Assembly (NCBI GenBank): GCA_016213205.1
Contig: JACRAZ010000079.1
Span: forward strand, 49,746-113,745
Source of the DNA: Burkholderiales bacterium
Lineage (GTDB): Bacteria > Pseudomonadota > Gammaproteobacteria > Burkholderiales > Burkholderiaceae_C
Reading direction: 5' to 3'
DNA length: 64,000 nucleotides
Below are positions 47,792 through 57,862 of the stretch, piece after piece. Below the pieces are notes generated by a model that did no database searches, was not told the DNA's origin, and saw nothing but the letters and a program-made list of their open reading frames with translations. Within the stretch, counting starts at the first letter, position 1. Every line of letters begins with the position of its first letter. The position numbers and the translations under genes are program-made.

Positions 47792-48481
47792 TCAGGCCGG
47801 TGTCATGCCATGTCGGCGCTTGGTGTCGGCGGCCTCGGCGCAGGCCATGAAGGCGATCAGGCGGCGGGCGGCATCGGGCTGCTCGGCGGCCGTGCACACA
47901 GCCGCCGAGAAGGTGGTGAGGGTCTGGCACTCGGGGGGCAGTGGCCCGAGGATGTCGATGCCTTCCAGGTGCATCAGCTCGCTCAATTGCTGGAACCCCA
48001 GTGCCACGTCGCCGCGCGCCACCAGCGTGCCGACCGGCACCCCCGGTGGGGCCTGGACGATGCGGGGCTGGATGGACCGGGCAATGCCCCAGCGTTCGAA
48101 CAGGCCGATCAGGTGCGCGCCGCTCGGCCCGGTGGAATAGCTCAGGCTGGGCGCTGCCAGCACCGCATCGCGCAATGCGGCCTCGGTGCGGATGTCGGGC
48201 CGCGGCGCGCCGGCTCTCACTGCAACCGCGACGCCCGACCGCACCAGGTCGGCTCGGCTGCCCGGCACCACCCGGCCAGCGGCCTGCAAGGCATCGATCG
48301 CGTTTGCGGCCAGCACCACCAGGTCGAAGGCCTCACCCGCCTGCACACGTTTGGCGGCGTCGACACCACCCACGGATTCGATCGCCACGTCGTCCCCGGT
48401 GCGCGCGGTGAAGGCGGCCGACAGTTCGGCCAGCACCTGGCGCGTGGCCATCGACGAAATGCCGGTGATGCGCACGCTCAT
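47792..48481 (-). CDS. ModA-like solute-binding-fold protein without signal peptide
   Basis: A 229-aa protein of the PBP2 extracellular-binding fold, resembling molybdate-binding ModA: MSVRITGISSMATRQVLAELSAAF, FDLVVLAANAIDALQAAGRV, LSYSTGPSGAHLIGLFERWG and VALGFQQLSELMHLEGIDILGPLP. No export signal precedes the domain, so it would remain in the cytoplasm, unlike a transporter subunit. No modB/modC genes are nearby. It is the first gene of the lig operon (41 bp before ligJ). It may bind an aromatic acid and act as a sensor or buffer; this is speculative. Confidence 0.8.
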   Translation of the reverse strand: MSVRITGISSMATRQVLAELSAAFTARTGDDVAIESVGGVDAAKRVQAGEAFDLVVLAANAIDALQAAGRVVPGSRADLVRSGVAVAVRAGAPRPDIRTEAALRDAVLAAPSLSYSTGPSGAHLIGLFERWGIARSIQPRIVQAPPGVPVGTLVARGDVALGFQQLSELMHLEGIDILGPLPPECQTLTTFSAAVCTAAEQPDAARRLIAFMACAEAADTKRRHGMTPA

Positions 48482-48624
48482 GGCTGAACGCCACCGCAGC
48501 GGGCGTCACATGCGCAGGGTTCAGCGTGACAGCGAGGGGCAGGAAGCATCGCGGAGAGCGCCCATGGGACAACGATGCACCCGATTCTGGCCACCGATGC
48601 CCAGCGGGCCTAGGCGACGCGTCC

Positions 48625-48637
48625 GATATCAGGTATC
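48625..48637. promoter_or_regulatory. GATA-N5-TATC dyad in the lig operon leader
   Basis: A 13-bp symmetric element within the 180-bp gap between the LysR stop (48662) and the operon start (48481). It contains a T-N11-A-type pattern favoured by LysR regulators, so it is the best candidate binding site for lig operon activation. Inference only. Confidence 0.45.
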
Positions 48638-48661
48638 CCGGCGCGGCATGGCCCGGGGGGC

Positions 48662-49585
48662 TCAGCCAGGCCGTGACTGCGCGGCCGTTGCCTGCGGCAG
48701 GCTGCGTGCCAGCTCGTTCAGCAGGCGGGTTCCGTGACGCATCAGGGGCCCCGGCCGCTTGTGGGCCGAAACGGCCAGGCACAACACGCTGCTCAGCGGT
48801 GGCTCGGTGAGCGCCTGCGCGACGAGTTCATCCGCCCGGCCAGAAGCCGCCACCGCACTGGCGGTGAGCACCGCATGACCGTAGCCTGCACAGACCAGGT
48901 CGATGATCGACGCGATGCTGGACACCTCCCACGCGATGTCGAGCTTCAGCCCCAGCAGCACCGCCTGCGTCTCGAGCAGGCGTCGGATCACGTGCGATCG
49001 CTCGGGCATGATCAGCGGCAGGCCCGCCAGGGCTCGCATCGGCAGGGGTCCGTTCGGCAACCCGGCGTCGGCAGCGCGCGCCACCAGGCACAGCGGCTCC
49101 TCCAGCACCGGGGTGATTTCCAGCCCGGGCTGCGGCTCGGGGTTGTAGAGCAGGCCGATGTCGACCCGGCCCGTGGTGATCCACTCGACGATGTGCGTGG
49201 ACAGGCCTTCGACGATGGCCAGCCGTGCGCCGGGCAGCCTGCGCTTGAAGCCATCGATCAGCGGCAAGGTAAGCTGGCGGCCGATGGTGGGCGGCACGCC
49301 GATGGTGATGCGCCCCACTGGCTCGTCGCGCGAGGCGCCCATGTCCTCCCGTGCCTGCGCCACGGCCTGGAGGATGCTGACACCATGCTCGAAGAGCCGC
49401 TGCCCGGCTTCCGTCAGCACCACGCCGCGGCCATTGCGCAGCAGCAGCGTCTCGCGCAGGTCGATCTCCAGCGCGCGCACCTGACGGCTGAGCGCCGGCT
49501 GCGCGATGTCGAGCACCAGCGCTGCCTTGCTGAAGCTGCCCAGCTCGGCCACGTGCACGAAGTATTCGAGTTGCTTGAGGTTCAC
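48662..49585 (-). CDS. LysR-family transcriptional regulator of the lig operon
   Basis: A 307-aa LysR regulator: HTH (MNLKQLEYFVHVAELGSFSKAALVLDIAQPALSRQVRALE, initiator GTG) and an effector-binding domain (GRITIGVPPTIGRQLTLPLI, VDIGLLYNPEPQPG). The start GTG overlaps the Bug gene stop by 4 bp (GTGA), so it is translationally coupled. Not divergent from the lig operon but directly upstream of it and in the same direction. It probably activates it in response to a pathway intermediate. Confidence 0.9.
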   Translation of the reverse strand: MNLKQLEYFVHVAELGSFSKAALVLDIAQPALSRQVRALEIDLRETLLLRNGRGVVLTEAGQRLFEHGVSILQAVAQAREDMGASRDEPVGRITIGVPPTIGRQLTLPLIDGFKRRLPGARLAIVEGLSTHIVEWITTGRVDIGLLYNPEPQPGLEITPVLEEPLCLVARAADAGLPNGPLPMRALAGLPLIMPERSHVIRRLLETQAVLLGLKLDIAWEVSSIASIIDLVCAGYGHAVLTASAVAASGRADELVAQALTEPPLSSVLCLAVSAHKRPGPLMRHGTRLLNELARSLPQATAAQSRPG

Positions 49586-50529
49586 TGGAGTTCGATCTTC
49601 GCTGATCGGACCACCTCCGACCAGCGCTGCGTTTCCTGCTGCAGCCACTGATAAAGCTGTTCCGGCGTGCCGCCCATCAACCGAACGCCCAGCGGCTGCA
49701 GCTGCGCAAGCACTGCGGGATCGTGCAATGCCCTGTCCACCGCACGACGCAGCCGCTGCAACACGGCCGCCGGCGTGGCGGCCGGCGCGGCCAGCGCATT
49801 CCAGGAGCTGGCTTCGCAGCGCTCGACGCCGGCTTCCTTCAGCGTGGGCACCTGGGGCAGCACCGCGCTGCGTTCGGCCGAGGCCACCGCCAAGGCGCGC
49901 ACCACGCCGGCCTGGGCCTGGGGCAACCAGGGCCCGAGGATTTCCACCGCCAGATCGATCTCACCCGCCCGCAGCGCGCCCAGCACCGCAGGCGTGCCCT
50001 TGTGGGGCACCACCACCGCCTCGACACCGGCGCGAGCCTTGAACAGTTCGGCAGCCAGGTGCTGCGTGCTGCCAGCCACCACGGTACCGATGGTCATGCG
50101 CCCCGGCTGCGCCCGGGCCTGCGCCAGCCATTGCACCAGGGTGCGATGGGGCGACGCCCCGGCCACGAACAGGCCGAGGTCGAACCGCGCCAGCAGCGAG
50201 ATGGGGGCGAAATCGCGCACCGCGTCGTAGGGCAGGTTCCGGAACAGGCTGGCACTGACCGCATGCGCATTGCTCATCAGCAGCAGCGTATGGCCATCGG
50301 GGGCCGCGCGCGCCACCGCCTGCGATGCAACGATGCTGCCCGCGCTGGGCCGGTTGTCCACCACCACCGGCTGGCCGAGCGATGCCGCCATCGCCTGCCC
50401 CACCGCGCGCGCCGTGAGGTCGGCGATGCCGCCCGGCGCAAACGGAACCACCAGCACGATGGGGCGCGGCGATCCCGCGCTTGTTTGCGCGCGTGGCGCC
50501 GCCAGCGGCCAGGCGGCGGCCGACACCAA
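49582..50529 (-). CDS. Bug-family tripartite-tricarboxylate substrate-binding protein, 5' end interrupted by TAG
   Basis: A Bug (TctC) periplasmic binding protein, usually the receptor for carboxylates. The mature region is intact: PIVLVVPFAPGGIADLTARAVGQAM, VVVDNRPSAGSIVASQAVARAAPDGHTLLL, GTVVAGSTQHLAAELF and WNALAAPAATPAAVLQRL. The open frame begins at a TTG (50529). Reading further up in the same frame gives an ATG at 50559 and a TAG at codon 6 (50544-50542), followed by RRCWLVSAAAWPLAAPRAQ, a textbook signal-peptide sequence. From the TTG only part of a signal remains, so the gene is probably impaired. TctA/TctB membrane genes are not in the window. The TTG start is uncertain. Confidence 0.8.
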   Translation of the reverse strand: MVSAAAWPLAAPRAQTSAGSPRPIVLVVPFAPGGIADLTARAVGQAMAASLGQPVVVDNRPSAGSIVASQAVARAAPDGHTLLLMSNAHAVSASLFRNLPYDAVRDFAPISLLARFDLGLFVAGASPHRTLVQWLAQARAQPGRMTIGTVVAGSTQHLAAELFKARAGVEAVVVPHKGTPAVLGALRAGEIDLAVEILGPWLPQAQAGVVRALAVASAERSAVLPQVPTLKEAGVERCEASSWNALAAPAATPAAVLQRLRRAVDRALHDPAVLAQLQPLGVRLMGGTPEQLYQWLQQETQRWSEVVRSAKIELQ

Positions 50530-50573
50530 CCAGCAACGACGCTACAAGCCCGTGTTCATCCTGCACCCACCAT

Positions 50574-50608
50574 GAAAAACGCCGTGCCGCAGAAAGCGGC
50601 ACGGCGTT
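50574..50608 (-). terminator. Rho-independent terminator downstream of tRNA-Ser
   Basis: A 12-bp stem, ACGCCGTGCCGC (50579-50590) with GCGGCACGGCGT (50596-50607), loop AGAAA. Read leftward it is followed by five T residues. It ends leftward transcripts from the tRNA and lysC region just before the Bug gene. Confidence 0.9.
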
Positions 50609-50617
50609 GACAGGTCT

Positions 50618-50710
50618 TGGCGGAGTCGGAGGGATTCGAACCCTCGATGCAGGTTTTGCCCACATACTCCCTTAGCAGGGGAGCACCTTCGGCCACTCGG
50701 TCACGACTCC
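50618..50710 (-). tRNA. tRNA-Ser (anticodon GCU)
   Basis: A 93-nt class II tRNA on the minus strand. Acceptor stem GGAGTCG/CGACTCC, D-arm GACCGAGTGG, anticodon loop CTGCTAA (anticodon GCU, reading AGC/AGU), a long variable arm typical of serine tRNAs, T-arm GGTTCGAATCC, and an encoded CCA end (50618-50620). A terminator follows. Confidence 0.95.
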
Positions 50711-50770
50711 AGAAGCCAAGCGCGCATTCTAGCAGCGTTGCAGCGCCGCTTCGCACGCTCGGCAGCAGCC

Positions 50771-52048
50771 TCAGCCCTCGGCCACCTCGGCCGCATCGAG
50801 GCCGAACGCGCGGTGCAGTGCGCGCACGGCCAATTCCATGTACTTCTCGTCGATCACCACCGAGGTCTTGATCTCGCTGGTGGTGATCATCTGGATGTTG
50901 ATGCCCTCTTCACTCAGCGTGCGGAACATCGTGCTGGCCACGCCGACATGGCTCTTCATGCCGATGCCCACGATCGAGATCTTGCAGATCTTCTGATCGC
51001 CGATGATCTGGGTGGCGCCAGTGGCCGGCGCAATCTTGCTTTTCAGCAGGTCCTGCGTCCGCTGGAAATCGTTGCGGTGCACGGTGAACGAGAAGTCGGT
51101 GCGGCCTTCGTGCGACACGTTCTGCACGATCACGTCCACATCGATGTTGGCCTCGGCCACCGCGCCCAGGATCTGGTACGCGATGCCCGGCCGGTCTGGC
51201 ACGCCGACCACGGTGAACTTGGCCTCGTCGCGGTTGAACGCGATGCCCGACACGACGGCTTTTTCCATTTTCTCGTCTTCCTCAAAAGTGATCAGGGTGC
51301 CCGACTTGGCTTCCTCTTCGATGGCAATGTCCCAGGGCGTGAAGCTCGACAACACGCGCAAGGGCACCCGGTACTTGCCGGCAAACTCGACCGAGCGGAT
51401 CTGCAGCACCTTGGAGCCCAGGCTGGCCATCTCGAGCATCTCTTCGAAGCTCACGGTGTGCAGACGCTTGGCCTCGGGCACCACGCGCGGGTCGGTGGTG
51501 TAGACGCCGTCCACATCGGTGTAGATCAGGCACTCGTCCGCCTTCAGCGCCGCGGCCACGGCCACCGCAGAGGTGTCCGAGCCACCACGGCCCAGCGTCG
51601 TGATCGAGCCTTCTTCATCGATCCCCTGGAACCCAGTGATGATGACCACCTTGCCCTGTGCCAGTTCGGCGCGCACCCGGCCGTCGTCGATGCTCTCGAT
51701 GCGTGCCTTGGTGTAGGACGAGTCGGTCTTCACCGGCACCTGCCAGCCGGTGTAGCTGACCGCCGGCATGCCTTCGGCCTGCAACGCCAACGCCAGCAGG
51801 CCCACGGAGACCTGTTCGCCGGTGGAGGCGATCATGTCCAGCTCGCGCATCGCCGCGGCGTCGATGCTCGCAGGCGACACCTCCTTGGCCAGCGCCAGCA
51901 GGCGGTTGGTTTCGCCGCTCATCGCGGAGGGAACGACCACCATCTGGTGACCGGCGCGAGCCCATTTGGCCACGCGCTTGGCGACGCTCTTGATGCGCTC
52001 GGGCGAGCCCATCGACGTTCCGCCATACTTGTGAACGATCAGTGCCAT
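50771..52048 (-). CDS. lysC: Aspartate kinase
   Basis: First enzyme of the aspartate-family pathway (lysine, threonine, methionine, diaminopimelate), 425 aa. The N-terminal kinase domain opens with [15 protein letters not shown] and has [25 protein letters not shown] and [11 protein letters not shown]. The C-terminus has tandem ACT domains ([55 protein letters not shown]) for feedback inhibition by lysine and threonine. It lies 85 bp downstream of tilS and 61 bp before tRNA-Ser. Confidence 0.96.
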   Translation of the reverse strand: MALIVHKYGGTSMGSPERIKSVAKRVAKWARAGHQMVVVPSAMSGETNRLLALAKEVSPASIDAAAMRELDMIASTGEQVSVGLLALALQAEGMPAVSYTGWQVPVKTDSSYTKARIESIDDGRVRAELAQGKVVIITGFQGIDEEGSITTLGRGGSDTSAVAVAAALKADECLIYTDVDGVYTTDPRVVPEAKRLHTVSFEEMLEMASLGSKVLQIRSVEFAGKYRVPLRVLSSFTPWDIAIEEEAKSGTLITFEEDEKMEKAVVSGIAFNRDEAKFTVVGVPDRPGIAYQILGAVAEANIDVDVIVQNVSHEGRTDFSFTVHRNDFQRTQDLLKSKIAPATGATQIIGDQKICKISIVGIGMKSHVGVASTMFRTLSEEGINIQMITTSEIKTSVVIDEKYMELAVRALHRAFGLDAAEVAEG

Positions 52049-52133
52049 GTTGAGAGGAAAGATCGGGGCACGACGGTCGCGCGGCCCCGGTGCGCGAACC
52101 GGCGATTTTAGCTGCCGCGCTGCAACAGCCTGG

Positions 52134-53447
52134 TCAACCCCGCGTGGGCAGCCAACGCAGATGCAGTTGTGGCTGGCCGGGCGACGCCCAGGCGCGTGCG
52201 TCGATGCCCAGTCCCGGCACGAACACCAGCTGATCACCCGACCACACCAACGGCCCCTGCCGTTGGTCGACCGCCAGCCCGGCCTGCTGGAACGATTTCT
52301 TCAGGCTGCGGGGCGGGGTCGCCGGCCCCCGCTGGAAGCGTTCACCGCCGCTGCGTGGCCGCAGTTCGGCATGCACGAGCCTGGCCGCATCGATGCCCTG
52401 CTCCTCCCCCGGCTCGACCAGAAAGGCACCGCCCCACTGCGGCACGGCGTGGCATCCGGGCCGCGACAAGTCCAGGCACGCGGGGCCACGGATGTGTTCG
52501 GGTTCCGGCACGCGCCAGCGCAGCCGGCCGCGATACGCCACGAGCACCTGCCCGGGCGCCACCGTCCATTGGCCCTGCGCGCGCCGTGCCCAGTCGTGCA
52601 GCAGTTGCTGGACCATTGCCTCCGGCGCCCCGCGGGAGCATTGCGCCCGAAGCCAGGCGCGCAGCACGTTGGCGCGTCGCGCGGTCGACAAGGCGAGCCA
52701 CGGTGCACGCTGCAATGATGGGCCCTTGACCAGCGTGGCCAGGTCCAGTGCAGCCACTTCGTCCAGGACGGCGCTGGTCTCCTGCGCCCTGCGGGCTGAC
52801 TGCGCCAGCGTGGTTTCGGCATCGTGGAACGCAACCGTCAGTGCAGGCCAGACCTGGGCACGCAAGCGGTTGCGCGCGAGGCGGGTATCGTCGTTGGAAG
52901 GGTCTTCGAGCGGCTTGAGCCGATGCCGACGCACATACGACTCGATCGCCTCGCGCGGCTGATCGAGCCAGGGCCGGGCCCAGCTGAGACCTTCACGCAC
53001 GGCCAGGCGCGGCATCGCCGCGAGGCCTCGGGCACCTGCGCCTCGCAGGGCCTGCAGCAGCACGGTTTCCGCTTGATCGCGCCGATGCTGAGCCAGCAGC
53101 ACCAGCGAGGCACCCTCCTCCTGCGCCATGCGGGCCAGCGCCTCGTAGCGCTGACGGCGGGCCCAGGCCTCGACACTTTGCCCGCGGGCCGGTTGGCCCT
53201 GGACCCGGTGCCAGCGCAGGCGCACCGGCCATCCGGCGCGTTGCCATCGATGGCACAAGGCGATGGCCGATTGCACCCAGGCATCCGCTTCGGCCACCAG
53301 GCCGTGGTGCACATGCAGCGCCACCACCTCGAGCCCCGTGCCGTGCGCCGCCCTCACGGTGGCGTGCAACAAGGCCAGCGAGTCACGGCCGCCGCTGAAC
53401 GCCACACCCACGGTGGCGCCGCGTCGGGCGGGGTTCAGCGACGGCAA
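52134..53447 (-). CDS. tilS: tRNA(Ile)-lysidine synthase
   Basis: Converts cytidine-34 of tRNA-Ile(CAU) to lysidine, so that it reads AUA. About 437 aa. It has the N-type ATP-pyrophosphatase loop VAFSGGRDSLALLH, HVHHGLVAEADAWV, LLAQHRRDQAETVLLQALRGAGARGLAAM, EDPSNDDTRLARNRLR and a C-terminal substrate-binding domain. Start is uncertain: a TTG 27 bases after the accA stop is chosen. A CTG overlapping that stop (53477) is the alternative; there is no in-frame ATG. It follows accA in the same direction. Confidence 0.88.
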   Translation of the reverse strand: MPSLNPARRGATVGVAFSGGRDSLALLHATVRAAHGTGLEVVALHVHHGLVAEADAWVQSAIALCHRWQRAGWPVRLRWHRVQGQPARGQSVEAWARRQRYEALARMAQEEGASLVLLAQHRRDQAETVLLQALRGAGARGLAAMPRLAVREGLSWARPWLDQPREAIESYVRRHRLKPLEDPSNDDTRLARNRLRAQVWPALTVAFHDAETTLAQSARRAQETSAVLDEVAALDLATLVKGPSLQRAPWLALSTARRANVLRAWLRAQCSRGAPEAMVQQLLHDWARRAQGQWTVAPGQVLVAYRGRLRWRVPEPEHIRGPACLDLSRPGCHAVPQWGGAFLVEPGEEQGIDAARLVHAELRPRSGGERFQRGPATPPRSLKKSFQQAGLAVDQRQGPLVWSGDQLVFVPGLGIDARAWASPGQPQLHLRWLPTRG

Positions 53448-53473
53448 GGCATGTCGCGCGACACGCCGCGCGC

Positions 53474-54445
53474 TCAGCGATCCTTGGTATCGGCGAAGCG
53501 GCCGTAGGACTGCAGACGGTCGTATCGCCGTTGCAGCAGTTCCTTGACCCTCAAGTCCGACACCTGCCGCAGTGCATCGACCAGCGCGCGCTTCAGCTGG
53601 GACGCCATGTGGCGCGGGTCGCGGTGCGCGCCACCCACGGGTTCGCTCACCACCTTGTCGATCAGACCCAACGCCTTGAGCCGATGCGCGGTGATGCCCA
53701 GGGCTTCGGCGGCGTCGCTCGCGCGTTCGGAGGTCTTCCAGAGGATGGACGCGCAACCTTCCGGCGAGATCACCGAGTACACCGAGAATTGCAGCATCAG
53801 CACCTGATCGGCCACACTGATGGCCAATGCGCCGCCGGAGCCGCCTTCACCGATGATCGTGGTGATGATCGGCACCTCCAGCTGGCACATCTCGTAGATG
53901 TTGCGCCCGATGGCCTCGGACTGCCCACGCTCCTCGGCACCGATGCCGGGGTAGGCGCCGGGCGTGTCGACGAAGGTGAACACCGGCAGGCCGAACTTTT
54001 CGGCCAGCTTCATCAGCCGCAGTGCCTTGCGGTAGCCCTCGGGCCGCGACATGCCGAAGTTGCGCAGGCCGCGTTCCTTGGTGTCGCGCCCCTTCTGGTG
54101 CCCCAGCACCATGCACGCCTGGCCGTTGAATCGCGCCAGGCCACCGACGATGGACGCGTCGTCGGCAAAGGCGCGGTCGCCGTGCAGTTCCTGGAAATCG
54201 GTGAAGATTTCGTTGATGTAGTCGAGCGTGTACGGCCGCTGCGGGTGGCGCGCGATCTGCGTCACCTGCCAGGGCGACAGGTTCGAGTAGATGTCCTTCG
54301 CGAGCTGCTGGCTCTTCTTGTCGAGCCGGTCGATCTCGTCGGAGATGTCGACGGCCGATTCGTTCTGGACGTAACGCAGCTCTTCGATCTTGGTTTCGAG
54401 CTCGGCAATGGGTTGCTCGAACTCGAGGAAGTGTCGTTTGCTCAT
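53474..54445 (-). CDS. accA: Acetyl-CoA carboxylase carboxyltransferase alpha subunit
   Basis: Carboxyltransferase alpha subunit of fatty-acid synthesis, forming malonyl-CoA with AccB, AccC and AccD. The 323-aa protein has the helical N-terminus [56 protein letters not shown] and [33 protein letters not shown], the crotonase-fold catalytic core. The ATG beginning MSKRHFLEF is chosen by homology. It stands between the AlkA-type gene and tilS. Confidence 0.97.
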   Translation of the reverse strand: MSKRHFLEFEQPIAELETKIEELRYVQNESAVDISDEIDRLDKKSQQLAKDIYSNLSPWQVTQIARHPQRPYTLDYINEIFTDFQELHGDRAFADDASIVGGLARFNGQACMVLGHQKGRDTKERGLRNFGMSRPEGYRKALRLMKLAEKFGLPVFTFVDTPGAYPGIGAEERGQSEAIGRNIYEMCQLEVPIITTIIGEGGSGGALAISVADQVLMLQFSVYSVISPEGCASILWKTSERASDAAEALGITAHRLKALGLIDKVVSEPVGGAHRDPRHMASQLKRALVDALRQVSDLRVKELLQRRYDRLQSYGRFADTKDR

Positions 54446-54525
54446 CCGCCAGGCTTGGGTTGGGTGAAAGACAGGGCCATGTGCAGGCGCATCGGGCCGG
54501 TGGTTGCGCACCCGGCTGTGGGGTG

Positions 54526-55185
54526 TCAGTACTCCACCGGCAGCGGGTCGAGGCTGCGCCAAATGTACCATGTGGCCACCGAGCGAAAAGGCGCCCAGGC
54601 CTCGCCCACCTCGCGTGCCTCGGCACGCGAAACGGGTTCCCCACTGAAGTAGTTGACGCTGATGCCCTTGATCAGGCCCAGGTCGTCCACCGGCAGCACA
54701 TTCGGGCGCATCAGGTGAAAGATCAGGAACATCTCCGCGGTCCAGCGGCCGATGCCCCGGATCGCCACCAGCTCGTCGATGATGGCCTCATCGTCCATCT
54801 GCTGCCACTGGCGCACATGCACGGTGCCGGCCTCGAAGTGGCGGGCCAGGTCACCCAGGTATTCAGTCTTGCGCGCCGACAAACCCGCGCCGCGCAGGCT
54901 GCCCGGCTCGGCGTTCAGCACGGCCACCGGCGACAGCCGTGTGGATGGGCCACCAATCACCCCGACGAAGCGTTCCCAGACCGACTGCGCCGCCTTCACC
55001 GAGATCTGCTGGCCGACGATCGAGCGCGCCAGCGTGGTGAATGCGTCGCCACGGCTTTGCAGCCGCGCTTCGCCGAACTGCGGGATGAGCTTCTTCATCA
55101 CCCGGTCGCGCTTGGCGAGATGGCGGCACGCCTCGTCCCAGTAGTCGGGCGTCACACCCGCGGCTTGGTTCTTGGGCACGGTCAA
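54526..55185 (-). CDS. DNA-3-methyladenine glycosylase, HhH-GPD (AlkA-like)
   Basis: Base-excision glycosylase of 219 aa with a helix-hairpin-helix and catalytic Asp: [35 protein letters not shown] and [37 protein letters not shown] (the HhH loop and the Asp nucleophile-activator). Without the extra N-terminal domain it is shorter than E. coli AlkA. Removes alkylated bases. Its start overlaps the cysS stop by 4 bp. Confidence 0.92.
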   Translation of the reverse strand: MTVPKNQAAGVTPDYWDEACRHLAKRDRVMKKLIPQFGEARLQSRGDAFTTLARSIVGQQISVKAAQSVWERFVGVIGGPSTRLSPVAVLNAEPGSLRGAGLSARKTEYLGDLARHFEAGTVHVRQWQQMDDEAIIDELVAIRGIGRWTAEMFLIFHLMRPNVLPVDDLGLIKGISVNYFSGEPVSRAEAREVGEAWAPFRSVATWYIWRSLDPLPVEY

Positions 55186-56561
55186 GCCTTCACCCAGGTC
55201 GTCCCTTGCGGCGAATCCTTCAGCTCGATGCCTTGCTCGGCCAGTTCCCGGCGTATGCGGTCGGCCTCGCCGAAGTTGCGGGTCTGCTTGGCGGCCGCAC
55301 GCTCATCGATCAGGTGCTGGATCGTGGCCTCGTCGAGTACCGAGCCTGCCTGCAGGTAGGCCTTGGGCACCTGCTGAAGCACCCCGAGCGTGCCGCCCAG
55401 CCCGCGCAGCAGCGCGGCAGCCGCCGGATCGCGCGAGCGGTTGAGTTCAGTGGCCAGTTCAAACAGCACCGCCATCGCAGCGGGCGTGTTGAAGTCGTCG
55501 TCCATTGCCTCGCGGAACGATGCGGCCTGCGCTTGCGCCCAGTCGATCGGCGCATCGGCCAGCGGTGAGACGCCATCGAGCGCGGTGTACAGCCTGCGCA
55601 ACGCCTGGCGCGCATCCTCGAGATTGGCGTCGCTGAAGTTGAAGGGGCTGCGGTAGTGCGTGCGCAGCATGAAGAAGCGCAGCGTCTCGCCGTCGAACTG
55701 GCGCAGCACATCGCGGATGGTGAAGAAGTTGCCGAGCGACTTCGACATCTTCTCGTTGTCCACGTTCAGGAAGCCGTTGTGCAACCAGTAGTTGACGAAC
55801 GGGTGCCCGAACGCGCCCTCGCTCTGCGCGATCTCGTTTTCGTGGTGCGGGAACTGGAGGTCCATGCCACCGCCATGGATGTCGAACCGCTCGCCCAGCA
55901 GCGCGCAACTCATCGCCGAGCACTCGATGTGCCAGCCCGGCCGGCCGGCACCATAGGGGGCCGCGAACTTTGCGTCGTCCGGCTCATCCGGCTTGGCCGC
56001 CTTCCAGAGCACGAAGTCCAGCGGATCGTCCTTGCCGCCATCGGTGACGGCCACGCGCTCGCCGGCCCGCAGCTCGTCGATGGACTTGCCCGACAGCTTG
56101 CCGTAGCCGGCGAACTTGCGCACGGCGTAGTTCACGTCGCCATTGCTGGCACGGTAGGCCAGGCCCTTGTGCTCGAGGGTGCCGATCATCGACAGCATCT
56201 GCGGCACGTAGTCGGTGGCCCGTGGCTCGTGGGTCGGCGCGGCGACACCGATCGCACCGATGTCCTGCCGCATGGCCGCGATCATCTCGTCGGTCAGCGC
56301 GCGGATCGAGATGCCGCGCTCCACCGCACGCCGGATGATCTTGTCCTCGATGTCGGTGATGTTGCGCACGTACGTGACGCGGTAGCCGCTGGCCTGCAAC
56401 CAGCGGTACACCACGTCGAAAGCCATCATCATCCGCGCATGACCCATGTGGCACAGGTCATAGATCGTCATGCCGCAAACGTACATCCGCACGTGGCCGG
56501 GTTCGATCGGGGTGAAGGGCTCGACGCGGCGGGTCAGCGTGTTGTAGATGCGAAGGGTCAT
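55182..56561 (-). CDS. cysS: Cysteinyl-tRNA synthetase
   Basis: Class I aminoacyl-tRNA synthetase of 459 aa, attaching Cys to tRNA-Cys. It has zinc-site Cys in YVCGMTIYD, an HIGH-type [42 protein letters not shown] with zinc His/Glu ligands, and KMSKSLGN. Start is fixed by [12 protein letters not shown]; the frame remains open upstream but does not match. It leads the cysS-alkA-accA-tilS-lysC run. Confidence 0.97.
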   Translation of the reverse strand: MTLRIYNTLTRRVEPFTPIEPGHVRMYVCGMTIYDLCHMGHARMMMAFDVVYRWLQASGYRVTYVRNITDIEDKIIRRAVERGISIRALTDEMIAAMRQDIGAIGVAAPTHEPRATDYVPQMLSMIGTLEHKGLAYRASNGDVNYAVRKFAGYGKLSGKSIDELRAGERVAVTDGGKDDPLDFVLWKAAKPDEPDDAKFAAPYGAGRPGWHIECSAMSCALLGERFDIHGGGMDLQFPHHENEIAQSEGAFGHPFVNYWLHNGFLNVDNEKMSKSLGNFFTIRDVLRQFDGETLRFFMLRTHYRSPFNFSDANLEDARQALRRLYTALDGVSPLADAPIDWAQAQAASFREAMDDDFNTPAAMAVLFELATELNRSRDPAAAALLRGLGGTLGVLQQVPKAYLQAGSVLDEATIQHLIDERAAAKQTRNFGEADRIRRELAEQGIELKDSPQGTTWVKA

Positions 56562-56736
56562 CGGTCGGAGCGGACGGAAGGGCCCGCACATCCGGCGAAG
56601 GACGGGGCCAGCGGGGGAACGGCGAATAGGGGACTCGAAGGCCCGGCGCCCGGCATGCGCGGCCGCCAGCCATACAATCGAATCAGTATAGCGGCGCCCC
56701 ACTGCTGCGAACTCCAGGCCCCGACCGCCCCATTCC

Positions 56737-57261
56737 GTGCACCATCTCAAGCCGTTCCGCCGTGCCGCCACCGTGCTCGCGGTACTGCTGTACCTCACTG
56801 CTTCGGCAAGCGCGCAGTTGGCAGACCCTGCGCGCGACATCGAGCGCCTGTTCCGCGGTGGCGAACGTGCCCTAGCGTTCAGCCGCGTTGACCAGGCCAT
56901 CGCCACCCACCCTGACGACGCGCGCCTGCGTTTCCTGCGCGGCGTGATGCTGTCGGAATCACAGCGAGAAGCCGAGGCGATGGCCGTGTTCGAACGCCTC
57001 ACACAGGACTTCCCCGATCTGCCCGAGCCCTACAACAACCTGGCCGTGCTGCACGCGGCACGGGGCCAGTTGGACCGCGCGCGCGAGTTGCTCGAAACCG
57101 CGTTGCGCAACGATCCCGCCTACCTGGCCGCACTAGAGAACCTCGGCGACGTCTTCGTGCGGCTGGCCCAGCGCGCCTACGAGCAGGCCAGCAACACCCT
57201 GCGCGTCGACGCCACACTTCAACGCAAGCTGCGCATCGTGCGCGAACTGTCGGTGCGCTGA
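56737..57261 (+). CDS. TPR-repeat periplasmic protein
   Basis: A 174-aa protein, GTG start, with an N-terminal signal peptide (about 1-26, [18 protein letters not shown]) and three or so tetratricopeptide repeats ([66 protein letters not shown] region). It is a scaffold for protein contacts in the periplasm. It lies divergent from cysS and 33 bp upstream of ppiA, so it may assist the cyclophilin; this is inference. Confidence 0.85.
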   Translation: MHHLKPFRRAATVLAVLLYLTASASAQLADPARDIERLFRGGERALAFSRVDQAIATHPDDARLRFLRGVMLSESQREAEAMAVFERLTQDFPDLPEPYNNLAVLHAARGQLDRARELLETALRNDPAYLAALENLGDVFVRLAQRAYEQASNTLRVDATLQRKLRIVRELSVR

Positions 57262-57294
57262 GTGCGCCAGCATCACATCAAGGAGACCTGCCTG

Positions 57295-57861
57295 ATGCCA
57301 TCATTCGTTCAACGTTGGCTGCTGGGTGTTGCAGCTGCCACCCTGCTCGCAGGCCCCGCGCTGGCGCAGAAGGTTCGGCTGAACACCAGCCAGGGCGACA
57401 TCGTGCTCGAACTCGACGCGGCCAAGGCGCCCAAGACAGTCGAGAACTTTGTGCAGTATGTGAAGGCGGGCCACTACAACGGCACCATCTTCCATCGCGT
57501 CATCAACGGCTTCATGATCCAGGGTGGCGGGTTCACCGCTGACATGAAGGAGAAGGCCACTCGCGCGCCCATTCCGCTGGAGGCACGCAACGGCCTGTCC
57601 AACCAACGCGGCACGGTGGCCATGGCACGTACATCGGCCCCCAACTCTGCAACGGCGCAGTTCTTCATCAACGTCAACGACAACATCGCGTTGGACGCGG
57701 TGAACCGACCTGACGGCAACGGCTATGCCGTCTTCGGCAAGGTCGTGGAAGGCATGGATGTCGTGGACCGCATCAAGGCCGTGCCGACAGGCCAGCGGCC
57801 ACCCTATGCCGACGTGCCGATCGAGCCCGTCGTGATCAAGCAAGTCACCCTGGAGAAATGA
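57295..57861 (+). CDS. ppiA: Periplasmic peptidyl-prolyl cis-trans isomerase, cyclophilin type
   Basis: A 188-aa cyclophilin with a signal peptide (about 1-24, ending ALAQ). The catalytic core has [31 protein letters not shown] and [24 protein letters not shown] gives a clear ribosome-binding site. It folds proline-containing proteins in the periplasm. Its stop is 1 bp before the cytoplasmic copy ppiB, so both arms of the cell are supplied from one transcript. Confidence 0.95.
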   Translation: MPSFVQRWLLGVAAATLLAGPALAQKVRLNTSQGDIVLELDAAKAPKTVENFVQYVKAGHYNGTIFHRVINGFMIQGGGFTADMKEKATRAPIPLEARNGLSNQRGTVAMARTSAPNSATAQFFINVNDNIALDAVNRPDGNGYAVFGKVVEGMDVVDRIKAVPTGQRPPYADVPIEPVVIKQVTLEK

Positions 57862-57862
57862 C

